Assembly: GCA_964626905.1 (NCBI GenBank)
Contig: CAZVHA010000008.1
Span: 12,178 to 76,177, forward strand
Length of the DNA: 64,000 bases
Direction: 5' to 3'
DNA from: REEB52 sp964626905
GTDB taxonomy: Bacteria; Chlamydiota; Chlamydiia; Chlamydiales; SM23-39
In this document: positions 52,280 through 61,800 of the stretch, piece by piece
Layout: the number at the start of each line of letters is the position of its first letter
Position numbering within the stretch: position 1 is the stretch's first letter
Made by a program: the position numbers and the translations under genes
The notes under the pieces: model-generated
The model's database searches: none
Told to the model about the DNA's origin: nothing
The model's input: the letters and a program-made list of their open reading frames with translations, nothing else

Positions 52280-53466
52280 GTATTAAAAATCTTTTTCGCA
52301 ATTTGCGAAGGACCATTGCCATTTCACTGACTGTTGCGATGGGAACGGGGGCTCTTTTTGCCTTTGATGGATTCATCAATGGGGTCTTAAAGGAGCTGCG
52401 CTACAGCACGATTCACGCCAATTACGGGTACGGGCAGATTTTTACGGCCGGTTACAAAGAAAAGGTGTTTGAGGAGCCGACAAAGCAGTGGATTGAAAAT
52501 GGGGCTGAATTGGAAGAGTTTCTCTATTCCATTGACGGGGTTGAAAGCGTTTTTCCAAGAGTTGGTTTTTCGGCTCTTCTCAAGAGCAACAGAACGACGG
52601 TGAGCGGGTTTGGCCAAGGGGTGATTGCTGCGAGGGAGGCCGAATTTTTCCATAGTCTGAATATTGAAGAGGGGGAGCCGCTCCAAGATCAGCGGATGGG
52701 CCTTCTTTTGGGCAAGGGGCTTGCAAAAGCGCTCCAAGTGGAGCCGGGCGATCTCGTCCAAGTGATTGCGACCTCGAATAAAGGGTATCTCAAAAAAGAT
52801 CGATTCCAAGTGACGGGGATTTTTCATACCGGCGCGTCTGATTTCGACAATCGGATGTTTCGAATACAGCTGCCAGAGGCGCAAAAATTATTGAAGACGG
52901 CAAAGATTGAATCGGTGGCCCTTGGGATCGACGACAAAGTGCACTGGGGAGAGATTTCCGAAAAAATCCAAGAGGCCTACCCTCAGCTCGAGGCGAGTTC
53001 ATTTGATGTGCTCGATAAAATCTACTACCAGCACTCCGTTCAGTGGCTCAAAGCGCAATTTAAAGTTGTTTTGATCATCATTTTGACCATCGTCCTCTTG
53101 GGGATTTTCAATTCTATTTCCTCTTCCATCTTGGAGAGGAAGCAGGAAATCGGCAATCTTCGGGCCAATGGCGAGCCTGTTCTCAAAGTGATGAAGGTGG
53201 TTTTAGCAGAAGGGGGGCTCATCGCCCTTTTGGGAAGCTCGATTGGAATGCTCTCGGCCTATTCTCTGCTCACCCTTTTGAGTAGAGGCGGACTCATGAT
53301 GCCGCCAGGACCTGGACAGACGCGCCCTTTCTTAGTCACCTTCTCATTCGAGTGGCAATCGATTGGCATCACTTTGGCCTTAAGTCTTTTTGCTGCATTA
53401 GTAGCCTCTTTCATCGCCGCCTTCAAAGTGGCGAGACTTCCGATTGCCAAGGCGCTTCGCTCTTGA
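52252..53466 (+). CDS. ABC transporter permease, FtsX/LolCE-like
   Basis: 404 residues. It has one N-terminal membrane helix, a large periplasmic MacB/PCD-type domain (about 45-270), and three C-terminal helices with the FtsX signature GIFNSISSSILERKQEIGNLRANG. It overlaps the ATPase by 28 bp. Likely role: extraction or export of lipoproteins or peptides at the inner membrane. Confidence 0.87.
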   Translation: MQKRMWFFLSIKNLFRNLRRTIAISLTVAMGTGALFAFDGFINGVLKELRYSTIHANYGYGQIFTAGYKEKVFEEPTKQWIENGAELEEFLYSIDGVESVFPRVGFSALLKSNRTTVSGFGQGVIAAREAEFFHSLNIEEGEPLQDQRMGLLLGKGLAKALQVEPGDLVQVIATSNKGYLKKDRFQVTGIFHTGASDFDNRMFRIQLPEAQKLLKTAKIESVALGIDDKVHWGEISEKIQEAYPQLEASSFDVLDKIYYQHSVQWLKAQFKVVLIIILTIVLLGIFNSISSSILERKQEIGNLRANGEPVLKVMKVVLAEGGLIALLGSSIGMLSAYSLLTLLSRGGLMMPPGPGQTRPFLVTFSFEWQSIGITLALSLFAALVASFIAAFKVARLPIAKALRS

Positions 53467-53486
53467 GAGGATGGTGTCTGTGGGGC

Positions 53487-53550
53487 TTATCGAGTAAGCG
53501 AGCTGCATCACCGCAACCCAATCCTCTAGGAACCGTGCGTGAAGGTTTCT
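53487..53550 (-). other. possible group II intron relic
   Basis: On the minus strand the string TTCACGCACGGTTCCTAGAGG is followed by a GC-rich stem (GGTTGCGGTGATGCAGC) and TTACTCG. I recall a similar arrangement directly after the maturase gene of some group II introns. No intron ORF or domain V is seen, so this may be a relic or chance. Confidence 0.3.
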
Positions 53551-53643
53551 TTTAATGTTTATTCAAGTGTCTGTATATAAGCATATTATGACGGATTAAC
53601 AAGATCGTGCATTACACGTGCCCTGATGAGTTGTGTTGAATTT

Positions 53644-53665
53644 TATCCCCAATATGGGATATAAT
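53644..53665 (+). promoter_or_regulatory. operator/promoter of the HigBA-like operon
   Basis: The palindrome TATCCC-CAATAT-GGGATA overlaps TATAAT (53660-53665), 19 bp before the toxin start. A dimeric antitoxin bound there would cover the -10 box, the usual autoregulation of such operons. Confidence 0.6.
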
Positions 53666-53684
53666 TAGGAATCGGAGATAGAAC

Positions 53685-54059
53685 ATGGGAATAAAGCCGA
53701 TTATCTGGGTTGCTTCTTCTAAACGTGATCTTGGATCTCTGGAGGAAGGGGCTAAAGATGAAATAGGGCATGCTCTATTCCAAGCCCAGATGGGAGGGAA
53801 AAGCGATAAAGCCAAGCCTTTTAAAGGGTTTGGCAGTGCGGCCGTTTTGGAGATAGTCGAGTATAGTATAAGAGGAACTTATCGAGCTGTCTATACGGTA
53901 AAATTTAAGGAAGTTATCGCCGTGTTGCATGTCTTTCAGAAGAAATCAACTCAGGGGATAAAAACGCCCAAACAAGATATAGAGCTAATCAAAAGCAGAC
54001 TAAAGCTTGCGGAGAAAGAGTACGAGGCTTGGTTAATTACTAAAAAGGGGAATTCATGA
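53685..54059 (+). CDS. higB: HigB/Gp49-family toxin
   Basis: 124 residues. The Gp49-like core is clear: VEYSIRGTYRAVYTVKF, VIAVLHVFQKKSTQGIKTPKQDIELIKSRL. Such toxins are RelE-like ribosome-dependent mRNases. It is preceded by an autoregulatory palindrome and followed, with a 4-bp overlap, by the antitoxin. Confidence 0.88.
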   Translation: MGIKPIIWVASSKRDLGSLEEGAKDEIGHALFQAQMGGKSDKAKPFKGFGSAAVLEIVEYSIRGTYRAVYTVKFKEVIAVLHVFQKKSTQGIKTPKQDIELIKSRLKLAEKEYEAWLITKKGNS

Positions 54060-54454
54060 AAAAACAAAGAACTCATGAAGAAGAAATGGCCGATGCTTCA
54101 ATAGAAATAGGCAGTGGAAGTGTCTACGAGCAATTAGGTTATAAAAATTATAAAGAGATGGAAACAAAAGCCATCCTAGTCATGGAAATAAATAGTGCAA
54201 TTAAAAACAAAAAACTGACTCAAACTATTGCTGCTGAGGTTCTTGAGATCTCTCAGCCAAAACTGTCTCAGCTATTGAACGGACATTTTAGAGGTTATTC
54301 GGTTGAACGTTTGATTCATTTTCTTAATGCGCTTGGAAAAGATGTGGATATTGTTGTAAGGGCTAAACCACGCAATCGCAAAGCCCGTGTAAATGTTTAC
54401 CATTCCGACAGCACAAATCGCCCAAGTGCACCCATAGCGGCTAAAGGATTATAA
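54056..54454 (+). CDS. higA: HigA-like XRE-family antitoxin
   Basis: 132 residues. An HTH of the XRE/HigA type (KKLTQTIAAEVLEISQPKLS, RLIHFLNALGKDVDIVV) lies in the middle. The N-terminal 40 residues and a C-terminal tail of low complexity flank it. The antitoxin neutralises HigB and represses the operon through the palindrome at 53644. Confidence 0.88.
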   Translation: MKKQRTHEEEMADASIEIGSGSVYEQLGYKNYKEMETKAILVMEINSAIKNKKLTQTIAAEVLEISQPKLSQLLNGHFRGYSVERLIHFLNALGKDVDIVVRAKPRNRKARVNVYHSDSTNRPSAPIAAKGL

Positions 54455-54602
54455 TGGTCCGCCAAATTCGGATCATCGTCTAAAGTAATAACTTCCCTAA
54501 AAAATGACCCGAATACGAAGGAAGCCCTCTACTTGAGAAAGAGCCGCTTTCCACAATAGTTATTAACCGAGTTCGGTATAAAAGGTAACGGTGGTTTTTC
54601 AA

Positions 54603-55349
54603 CTAAATCTCTTGCCATCCTTTTTTTTGGTACTGCTCGGCTCTTTTTTTTGGATCGGGGCTTTGCGCAATATCTCTTCCGACGATGATCATATCGCTTT
54701 GGTTTTTGATGATAATTTCATCGACAGTCCGGTAGCGCTGACCGAGGGGATCTTTTCCCGCTTTCATTTTCACCCCTGGCGTCATGTGGATCATGCCGGG
54801 GTTTTGACTGATTTTGCGAAGGGAGATAAATCCCATCACAGTTTCTGGGTGTTGTTCTGCCATAGCGACAGCTTTTTTCGTGTAGGCTCCTTTTGCCACC
54901 GTGCCCGCTGAGCTCATTTCGGCAATCAGGAGGAGAGCAGAATTTTTCAGCCCTTCGATGATGCCAGGACCTGGAACGATGTGGGCGTTAATGATGTGGG
55001 CCCATTCGGCAATTTTGTAAATCCCTCGGGTGTATTGGAGTAAAACGGTTTGTCCAATATCGGCAAATTTCCGATCTTCAAAAATCAAAAAATTATGTTT
55101 TTCGGCCAGCTTTTTCAATTCAGTCCCAAAGTTTTGGCTGAAATCACCCAAGAGATCGACATGGGTTTTGAGGACGGCGATATGGGGACCCACCTGATCT
55201 GCGAGTTCAAAGAGAGAGTCTTGGGAGGTGACATCTGCAGCGACGCAGAGATTGCTCTTTTTATCCGCCATGATTTTGAACAGCTTTTGGGCTGTTTTGT
55301 GGCGTGTGAGGGAGGCGCGTTTTAAAAAGGAGAGGGGTTTACTATGCAT
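54603..55349 (-). CDS. pyrF: orotidine 5'-phosphate decarboxylase, eukaryotic (UMPS/URA3) type
   Basis: 248 residues. Catalytic set K61 (LKTHVDLL), D92, K94 and D97 (FEDRKFADIG). The sequence follows the eukaryotic enzyme rather than E. coli PyrF: NAHIVPGPGI, LLIAEMSSAG, GFISLRK, MTPGV, LGQRYRTVDE. It makes UMP in the last step of the pathway. It starts 8 bp inside the 3' end of pyrE, in the order found in fused eukaryotic UMP synthase. The last gene of the pyr operon. Confidence 0.92.
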   Translation of the reverse strand: MHSKPLSFLKRASLTRHKTAQKLFKIMADKKSNLCVAADVTSQDSLFELADQVGPHIAVLKTHVDLLGDFSQNFGTELKKLAEKHNFLIFEDRKFADIGQTVLLQYTRGIYKIAEWAHIINAHIVPGPGIIEGLKNSALLLIAEMSSAGTVAKGAYTKKAVAMAEQHPETVMGFISLRKISQNPGMIHMTPGVKMKAGKDPLGQRYRTVDEIIIKNQSDMIIVGRDIAQSPDPKKRAEQYQKKGWQEI

Positions 55350-55947
55350 AGGTTTGGTGGTTTTGAATGAATTGGTGTATCTCTTTGACTGCAGATGCGG
55401 AGATCTTTTTTTCTCTCAATAACTCTTGGAGAATATCGCTGATTGCACACACGGAGTGGACGTTAAATCCTTGGGACTCGAGAAATTTTTTCCCTCCCTG
55501 CTCTCGATCGATCAAAACGACGATATCTTTCACAAAAAGCCCCACTTCTTGCAGCGGTTGGATCGTCTCCATAATGCTTTTGCCCGAGGTGATCACATCT
55601 TCGACGACGATGCAACTTTGACCGGGTTGAAAAATTCCCTCAATCGTTTTTTTTGTCCCATAATCTTTGGCCTCTTTGCGCCGCATCACCATCGGAAGGT
55701 TGTGTTGTGTCGATATGGCTGTAGCGAGGACGAGAGCGGTGTAGGGAACGCCACATAAAAGATCGCCTTTGACTCCCCGTATTTTTTCGTGCATCGCCTC
55801 TGCAATTGCGACGAGTAGTTTTGGGCTCGAAAGGGCCACTCTCAAGTCGAGATAAATCGGCGATTCTATGCCGCTTTTCAGTGTAAAGGAGCCGAATTGA
55901 ATAGCTCCCAGTTCATAAAGTTTATGAATGAGCTGTTTTTCTCTCAT
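55342..55947 (-). CDS. pyrE: orotate phosphoribosyltransferase, UMPS-like
   Basis: 201 residues. GSFTLKSGIESPIYLDLR, the PRPP loop CIVVEDVITSGKS, and LCGVPYTAL with RRKEAKDYGTK follow the N-terminal half of eukaryotic UMP synthase closely. It makes OMP from orotate. It starts 26 bp before the pyrD stop and overlaps pyrF by 8 bp. Confidence 0.92.
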   Translation of the reverse strand: MREKQLIHKLYELGAIQFGSFTLKSGIESPIYLDLRVALSSPKLLVAIAEAMHEKIRGVKGDLLCGVPYTALVLATAISTQHNLPMVMRRKEAKDYGTKKTIEGIFQPGQSCIVVEDVITSGKSIMETIQPLQEVGLFVKDIVVLIDREQGGKKFLESQGFNVHSVCAISDILQELLREKKISASAVKEIHQFIQNHQTYA

Positions 55948-56968
55948 AGTACCTCATCGCTAAATAGGGATCCCACATCATTCCAGTGGCGCTCATCGCA
56001 ATCTTTGCACCGGCATCAAAAAAGAGATCAAAATGTTCGGGTCTCATAATGCCCCCACAGCCCAAGAGAGTCAAATCAAGACTGTTTTTTCGAATGATTT
56101 GCGCTGCCTCTTGGATAAACAAAATCGCTTTTTCTCGAATGTGACCACCACAGACGCCGCTTGTCTTGCGCTTTTCATCGAGGGGAGGAGAAATCTGCAT
56201 GCTGATTGAATTGACCCCGCAAATCCCGCGCGCACCGCCGCGCGCTGCCGCTAAAAGGACACTTTTCATCTGATGGGCATTTTCAAAGAGGCCACATTTT
56301 AAAATTAAGGGAGTGGGCGCGATGGCTTTTGCAATCAGACGGGTATATTCGTGGACCGTTTCGGGCGCCTGATACAAAATTCCATCCGCCTTATCCACAT
56401 TGGGACAAGAAAAATTGGCCTCGATGATCTTGGCTCCCCCTTCTTTGGCAAGAATGGCTGCTGCAATGAAGTCTTGTACAAAACTTCTTCCCCGATTGGC
56501 GCTTCCGACGACCGATACGATCATCACTTGACCTGGAATTAAAGAGCGGTTTGCTTTAGCAATATCTTCTAAGAGAAAATCGGGGGATCGAGAGGGCATG
56601 CCAAACGAATTTGTGATCGTCAAGTCATCTAAAGAGGCAGGTCTTTCTAATTGGTTCCCTTTCCCATCGACAAAAGCGACATTGGGAACTGGATGACTCG
56701 GATGCGCTTCACTCCGTATTGTCTTATATGTCAAAACGTCGAATCCGAGACGGGATGCTAAAGCGATCCATTTTGAGTTCAATAAAGGCCCTGCAGGAAT
56801 GCCAATGGCAGAGCGCAAGGGAAAACCGAGAAAATCGATCCACTCTTTAGGCTCTTCTCTTGGAAAGAGGGAGCCATGAAAAAAAGGCCCTTCGGCTCCA
56901 TTTTCTAAATAGCTCTTGTGAATGTCGTAAATCGGGGGATGATCGGGGTACCACTTAGGCAACGTCAT
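55922..56968 (-). CDS. pyrD: dihydroorotate dehydrogenase
   Basis: 348 residues. FMN TIM barrel with IGIPAGPLLNSKWI, NSFGMPS, EANFSCPNVDKADG and GCGGI. The active-site base residue and class (1 or 2) cannot be settled by eye; there is no N-terminal membrane helix, which speaks against the membrane-bound class 2. It overlaps pyrC by 14 bp and pyrE by 26 bp. Confidence 0.88.
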   Translation of the reverse strand: MTLPKWYPDHPPIYDIHKSYLENGAEGPFFHGSLFPREEPKEWIDFLGFPLRSAIGIPAGPLLNSKWIALASRLGFDVLTYKTIRSEAHPSHPVPNVAFVDGKGNQLERPASLDDLTITNSFGMPSRSPDFLLEDIAKANRSLIPGQVMIVSVVGSANRGRSFVQDFIAAAILAKEGGAKIIEANFSCPNVDKADGILYQAPETVHEYTRLIAKAIAPTPLILKCGLFENAHQMKSVLLAAARGGARGICGVNSISMQISPPLDEKRKTSGVCGGHIREKAILFIQEAAQIIRKNSLDLTLLGCGGIMRPEHFDLFFDAGAKIAMSATGMMWDPYLAMRYYERKTAHS

Positions 56969-58202
56969 AGACTTGCCCTTTCAAAATTGTATAGCGGGGC
57001 CACCCTTTTAAAGTCATCCCCACATAAGGAGACCACTTTGCTTTGGTTTTTAGCTGAGCATGATCGACTGTTTTCACTTTTGCTAAATCGACGAGGACCA
57101 CATCTTCTGTTTTTCCCAGGCGAAAAATCTCTCTCGTTCGAGTCGATGTGAGAGAGACGATTTTGGCAAGCGAAATTCTCCCTTGTGCATGGGCGTTGAG
57201 AAGAAGGCTCAAATAAAGTTCAATCGATGGAAAGCCCGATGGGGCCTCTCCAAAGGGGAGCTGTTTTTCTTTCAGCAAATGGGGCGCATGATCTGTCCCA
57301 ATTGTATCGACAGTGCCATCCGCAATCGCTTCCCACACAGCTTCATTGCTATCCCGCAAAGGGGGATTGACGAGCGCCATTGTCCCGAGAGTTTCGTAGA
57401 GTTTTGTCGTTAAAAATAGGTGGTGCGGTGTCACCTCGGCGAAGACTTCCATTCCCTTTTTTTTAGCCTCGCGGATGAGCGCAAATTCCTCTTTTGTGCT
57501 GACATGGGCAATGTAGAGACGGGTTCCATATTTGGCGGCTAAGTCGATCGCTTGGGCAACGGCTCGAGCGGCAACTTCTCCATTTCGGATGAGAGAATGG
57601 GTGGACGGGTCCAAATGTAAAGCCGCTTTACATTTGCCATGCGGGGTTTGTTGACTCGCCGCCTCTTTATATTTGGCCGTTCTTTTCTGAATCAGATCTT
57701 CATCTTCTGCGTGCACCGCGACGAGCAGATCGTTTTCTTTTGCGATCCGAAATACAGCATCTAAGGCTTGGGGTTGGTTCATGAGAAGATCTCCCGTCGA
57801 TGAACCCATGTAAATTTTTACACCTACGATCAGATCTTTTGCTTTAGCGATCTCTTCTAGATGATTTTGATCGGCGCCCAAATAAAGGCCGTAGCGCAAA
57901 GGGATTTTGAGTTGTTTGTCGATCAACTTTTTTTTTGCTTTGAGTCTTTCGAGTGTGATGCAAGGGGGAGTGTTATTCGGCATATCGAAAACGGTTGTGA
58001 CGCCTCCGAAGATGGCTGCGCGTGAGGCGGTTTCCCAAGTCTCTTTAGTTTCTCCTCCGGGGGTGCGGAAGTGGACGTGAGGATCGATCAGTGCGGGGAG
58101 TAAAACGAGCCCTTTTCCATCGATGATTTGGGAGGAGGCCCCTCTGATTTTGCAATCGATCACTCCGCCGTCGATCGTTTTTACCCTCCGTATCTCAATC
58201 AC
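56955..58202 (-). CDS. pyrC: dihydroorotase, class I
   Basis: 415 residues. Zinc ligands in DPHVHFR (H42, H44), the carboxylated lysine K129 in GVKIYMGSSTG, H164 in HAEDED, HVST and TDHAPH. It closes carbamoyl-aspartate to dihydroorotate. Residues 190-197 (KCKAALHL) between ...QTPHG and DPSTHS are encoded by the palindrome at 57612, in a loop usually variable in the family. Confidence 0.92.
   Translation of the reverse strand: MIEIRRVKTIDGGVIDCKIRGASSQIIDGKGLVLLPALIDPHVHFRTPGGETKETWETASRAAIFGGVTTVFDMPNNTPPCITLERLKAKKKLIDKQLKIPLRYGLYLGADQNHLEEIAKAKDLIVGVKIYMGSSTGDLLMNQPQALDAVFRIAKENDLLVAVHAEDEDLIQKRTAKYKEAASQQTPHGKCKAALHLDPSTHSLIRNGEVAARAVAQAIDLAAKYGTRLYIAHVSTKEEFALIREAKKKGMEVFAEVTPHHLFLTTKLYETLGTMALVNPPLRDSNEAVWEAIADGTVDTIGTDHAPHLLKEKQLPFGEAPSGFPSIELYLSLLLNAHAQGRISLAKIVSLTSTRTREIFRLGKTEDVVLVDLAKVKTVDHAQLKTKAKWSPYVGMTLKGWPRYTILKGQVYDVA
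57612..57636 (-). repeat. in-frame coding palindrome, copy 3 (inside pyrC)
   Basis: On the gene strand CAAATGTAAAGC-G-GCTTTACATTTG, identical over 25 bp to the copy in rfbD. Encodes KCKAALHL. The middle base, the only one that sets direction, is G on the sense strand in all three copies. Confidence 0.9.
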
Positions 58203-58211
58203 AAAATGCCC

Positions 58212-58664
58212 CTAACTGATTTGGTCTTGGGAAAACAGTTTTTCGCAGTACTTGCAGCGCAGCGTGATTTGTGCTTCATTTTCTTCGATGAGAAACAAAG
58301 TGGCCACTTTTTCGACATTGCCGATGCATCTGCTGTTGGGACAGGTGAGCAATTGGGCTACTTGTTCAGGCATTTTCACTTTGAATTTTTTAGCCACTTC
58401 ATAATTTTGAATCACATTGATGGTCGCACTGGGAGAAAAAACAGCGATTTGGGCTCCCTCTTCTTCGCTTAGGAAAACATTTTCGATTTTGATGATGTCT
58501 TTGAATCCTCCCGATTTACTTTTTAAGTGCAGTCCAATTGTCGTTTGCCTTTGATCTGCATAGAGGCGCAAAACGCCCATAATTTTCAGGGCAGCACCTG
58601 ACCGGATGTGATCGATCACAGTCCCATCTTTAATCGCCGAAACAGAAAGTGTCTTTTCTTTCAC
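58212..58664 (-). CDS. pyrI: aspartate carbamoyltransferase regulatory chain
   Basis: 150 residues, full length. N-terminal allosteric domain with VIDHIRSGAALKIM. C-terminal zinc domain with four cysteines (LTCPNSRCIGN and LRCKYCEKLF). It regulates PyrB by nucleotides. It is the first gene of the pyrI-C-D-E-F operon, but pyrB, usually adjacent, is absent; the gene upstream is the divergent tpsA. Confidence 0.92.
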   Translation of the reverse strand: MKEKTLSVSAIKDGTVIDHIRSGAALKIMGVLRLYADQRQTTIGLHLKSKSGGFKDIIKIENVFLSEEEGAQIAVFSPSATINVIQNYEVAKKFKVKMPEQVAQLLTCPNSRCIGNVEKVATLFLIEENEAQITLRCKYCEKLFSQDQIS

Positions 58665-58821
58665 CGAACCTCTTTAGCGATTATTTCAAAGTAAAGAATT
58701 TACCGCAGCCGAACAATTTAAGATGTTTATTGTAAAATATTTACGCCTCTTTAAAAAAAACGATTTTCTTTGAGACGAGATTCCCTACACATTTTTTTAG
58801 TTTTTTGTTATAGAAAATCTC

Positions 58822-61800
58822 ATGGCCCCATTCATGAAAGTGCTTTTCGGCAGCGCTTTTCTTTATTTGGGGACTCTTCTAGCTGCGCCATCCGAGATGC
58901 AAGTGGTTCATGGTGAGGCTTCCCATACACAAATTGCCCCGGATCATTTGCACATTGAAAATAGTCCAAAAGCCATTTTGGAGTGGGAGCGGTTTTCCAT
59001 TGAGGAAGGGGGAAAGGTCCATTTTCAGCAAGTAGATCGGCATTCAGCGGTGTTGAACCGAGTGGTTGGGGGGTTTCGGTCTGAGATTTTGGGGGAACTC
59101 ACCTCCAACGGGAAAGTGTTTTTGATCAACCAGAACGGGATTCTTTTTGGGCCGAATGCCTACGTAGAAACCGCTGGGTTTTTGGCATCGACTCTCGACA
59201 TTTTGGACGCCGACTTTTTAGAGAACACATTTTTGTTTCGGGGGGAAAGTCTTTTGAGTGTGCAGAACCAGGGGACGATTTTCTGTCCTGAAGGGGAGAT
59301 AATTTTTCTTTCGCGCAAAGTGGTCAACGAGGGGAGCATTGTTGGGGATGAGGTGCGCCTTGTGGCTGCATCGGAGGTGTTGATCCGCCCTGAAGGCAAA
59401 GAGCGGATTTTCATTCGAGTGCCGGTGGAGGGGAGCGTGGAGCAGTCGGGGGCAATTGAGGCAGCACTTGTGGAGATTCGTGCCTCGGGGAGTCCCTATG
59501 CGATGGCTATTTCTCATTCGGGAACAATTGATGCGAGCGTATTTGAAGAAAGAGAAGGCGAGATCTATCTCGTAGCCGAAAGAGGGAAAACCGAAGTGTC
59601 GGGGGAATTGATTGCTCGAAGTGAGTGGGGAAAGGGGGGGATCATCCACGTTCTTGGCGACGAAGTGACATTGTTTGGAAAAGCGCTTCTAGATGTCTCT
59701 GGAAAAAGGGGGGGAGGAATTGCACTGATTGGGGGGGATTATCGGGGAGAAAATCCAAACATTTTGAATGCAAAAAAAACGGTGGTGGAACAGGGGGCCA
59801 CTGTTTTGGCAGATGGGGTTGATGAAGGGGATGGGGGAAGGACGATCTTTTGGGCAGATGAAGAGATGCACTATTTTGGGCACACGAGTTTTGCAGGGGG
59901 GGCCAGAGGTGGAAATGGGGGCTTTGCAGAAGTATCGGGGAGCTTTTTGAACTTCCAAGGAACCGCTTATGGGAGGGCGCCAAAAGGAGCCCCGGGCACT
60001 CTTCTTTTAGACCCGACCGATATTACAATTAGCACTGGTGCCGATGCAGGGGGATCTTTTTCCGCGTGTCCAGGAAGCGTTTGGACTTCTACAGCCAATA
60101 CAGCAACCGTCAACACGACAACGCTCACAGGCCTTCTGAATACAGCTGGTTGTAATGTAACGATCAATACAGCGACGCAAAGTGGAGGCCCCCATGCAGG
60201 CAATGGAGATATCACCATTGCGGCGGGTTTTGCATGGACCGAGGCGACGACCCTCACTTTGATTGCAGAGAGAAACCTCTCTGTCAATAGTGGATTAACG
60301 GTCACTGCCAGCAATGCAGGGAGTTTTACTGCGATGAATTTTACAGCGGCTGGGGCTGTTAGTGTTGCAGGAAATCTGAATACAACCGCTGGAGGGGGGA
60401 TAATCAGTATAACGAATACTGGAACGGTTGCTGCTTCCTACACCGGAGTGACGATTACGGGAGCTATTGTAACGGGCTCGGGAGCGATCAACATTAGTGG
60501 AACTACGAACGCTGCTGCCGGAGCGGGGACGTTTCGCGGAGTTCTCTTCTCGGGTAGTTCGAGTGCAGTAACCACAACTTCTGGAGACATCACCATCACA
60601 GGAGTTTTGAATGCTACGGCAGATAGCACGTCTGCTGCAGTTACAGTTGCGTCAAGCGCAATTTTTGCAACGAGTACCAGCGGGAATATCACCATTAGCG
60701 CAGATGCTTCAGGGTCATCTGCTGCACCGGACGGATTTACTTCTGAGGGAGTCACCTGGACTGCAGGGACCAGTGGGGCTATAGTGTTTAGGAACTGTAG
60801 AACGGGGAGCGGTAATTTTGGCGGTGGTATATTCTCCTCTGCTATTTCAACTGGCGGAAACATCATTGCCACAGATACGATTCAAGGAGGTCCAGGTTTG
60901 GCGGATGGGGTTCTGCTTAGTACTAGCTGGACAAGCTCAAACGGATCCATCACGATCTCTGCATCTTCCACGGGAAGAATTGGAGTTCAAGTTTTCGGAG
61001 GAGCTCTCTTCAGCGCTGTCAACGGTTCGATCACCATTACTGGCACCTCCTCCGCAGCGTCGGCGGGGGCCTCTATAGCTCCTTGTGCCTTCAACAGTCC
61101 TACAATCGCAGTGAGTGGAACTTCATCTGGTGGCGGCAACGGGGCTACCATCGGTTCTTTGACGGTCACTGGAAATCTCACCCTCCGCAGTTGTAGTGGA
61201 AGCACCGGAACAACGCATGGAGTTCTCGTTACAAGCGGTTCTGTCATTGTGACCGGGAATTTCATTGCGACAAATGGGATTCAAAGCGGCACCGGATCGG
61301 CGGCCATTGGGTTTAACCAGCAGGCCACTTTAACTGTTTCAACGGGCAATTCGATCCAGATTGCGGCAACTTCACTTGGAACTTCGGGTGCTTGTCACGG
61401 GGTTTCGATCACAAGTGGAAGGTTGGGATCAGTGGATGGTGCCATTTCAGTTTCGGGTACGGCAGGATCTTCGAGCACAGCTTCCTACGGTGTGAATCTA
61501 AACGTTGGGACCATTTCGAGCACCGGTGGAGGCAATATCATCGTCACAGGAACTGCACCCGCAGGAGCATCGGCAAGTGCCGGAGTTCGGATGGCGACGA
61601 CCAACGGGATTGTAACGACGGGGACGATCACATTGAATGGGTCGAGCGCTTCAACGAGTGCTAGCTCTTTTGGGGTGACCATTGTCTCAAGTTGGGTCAC
61701 TACTTCACCGGGTGTCTTAACCATTACGGGGACTGCCTCGGGCAACGGCAATAATGATTACGGCGTCAATATAGCTGGTGCAATCACCAATACTGGAAAC

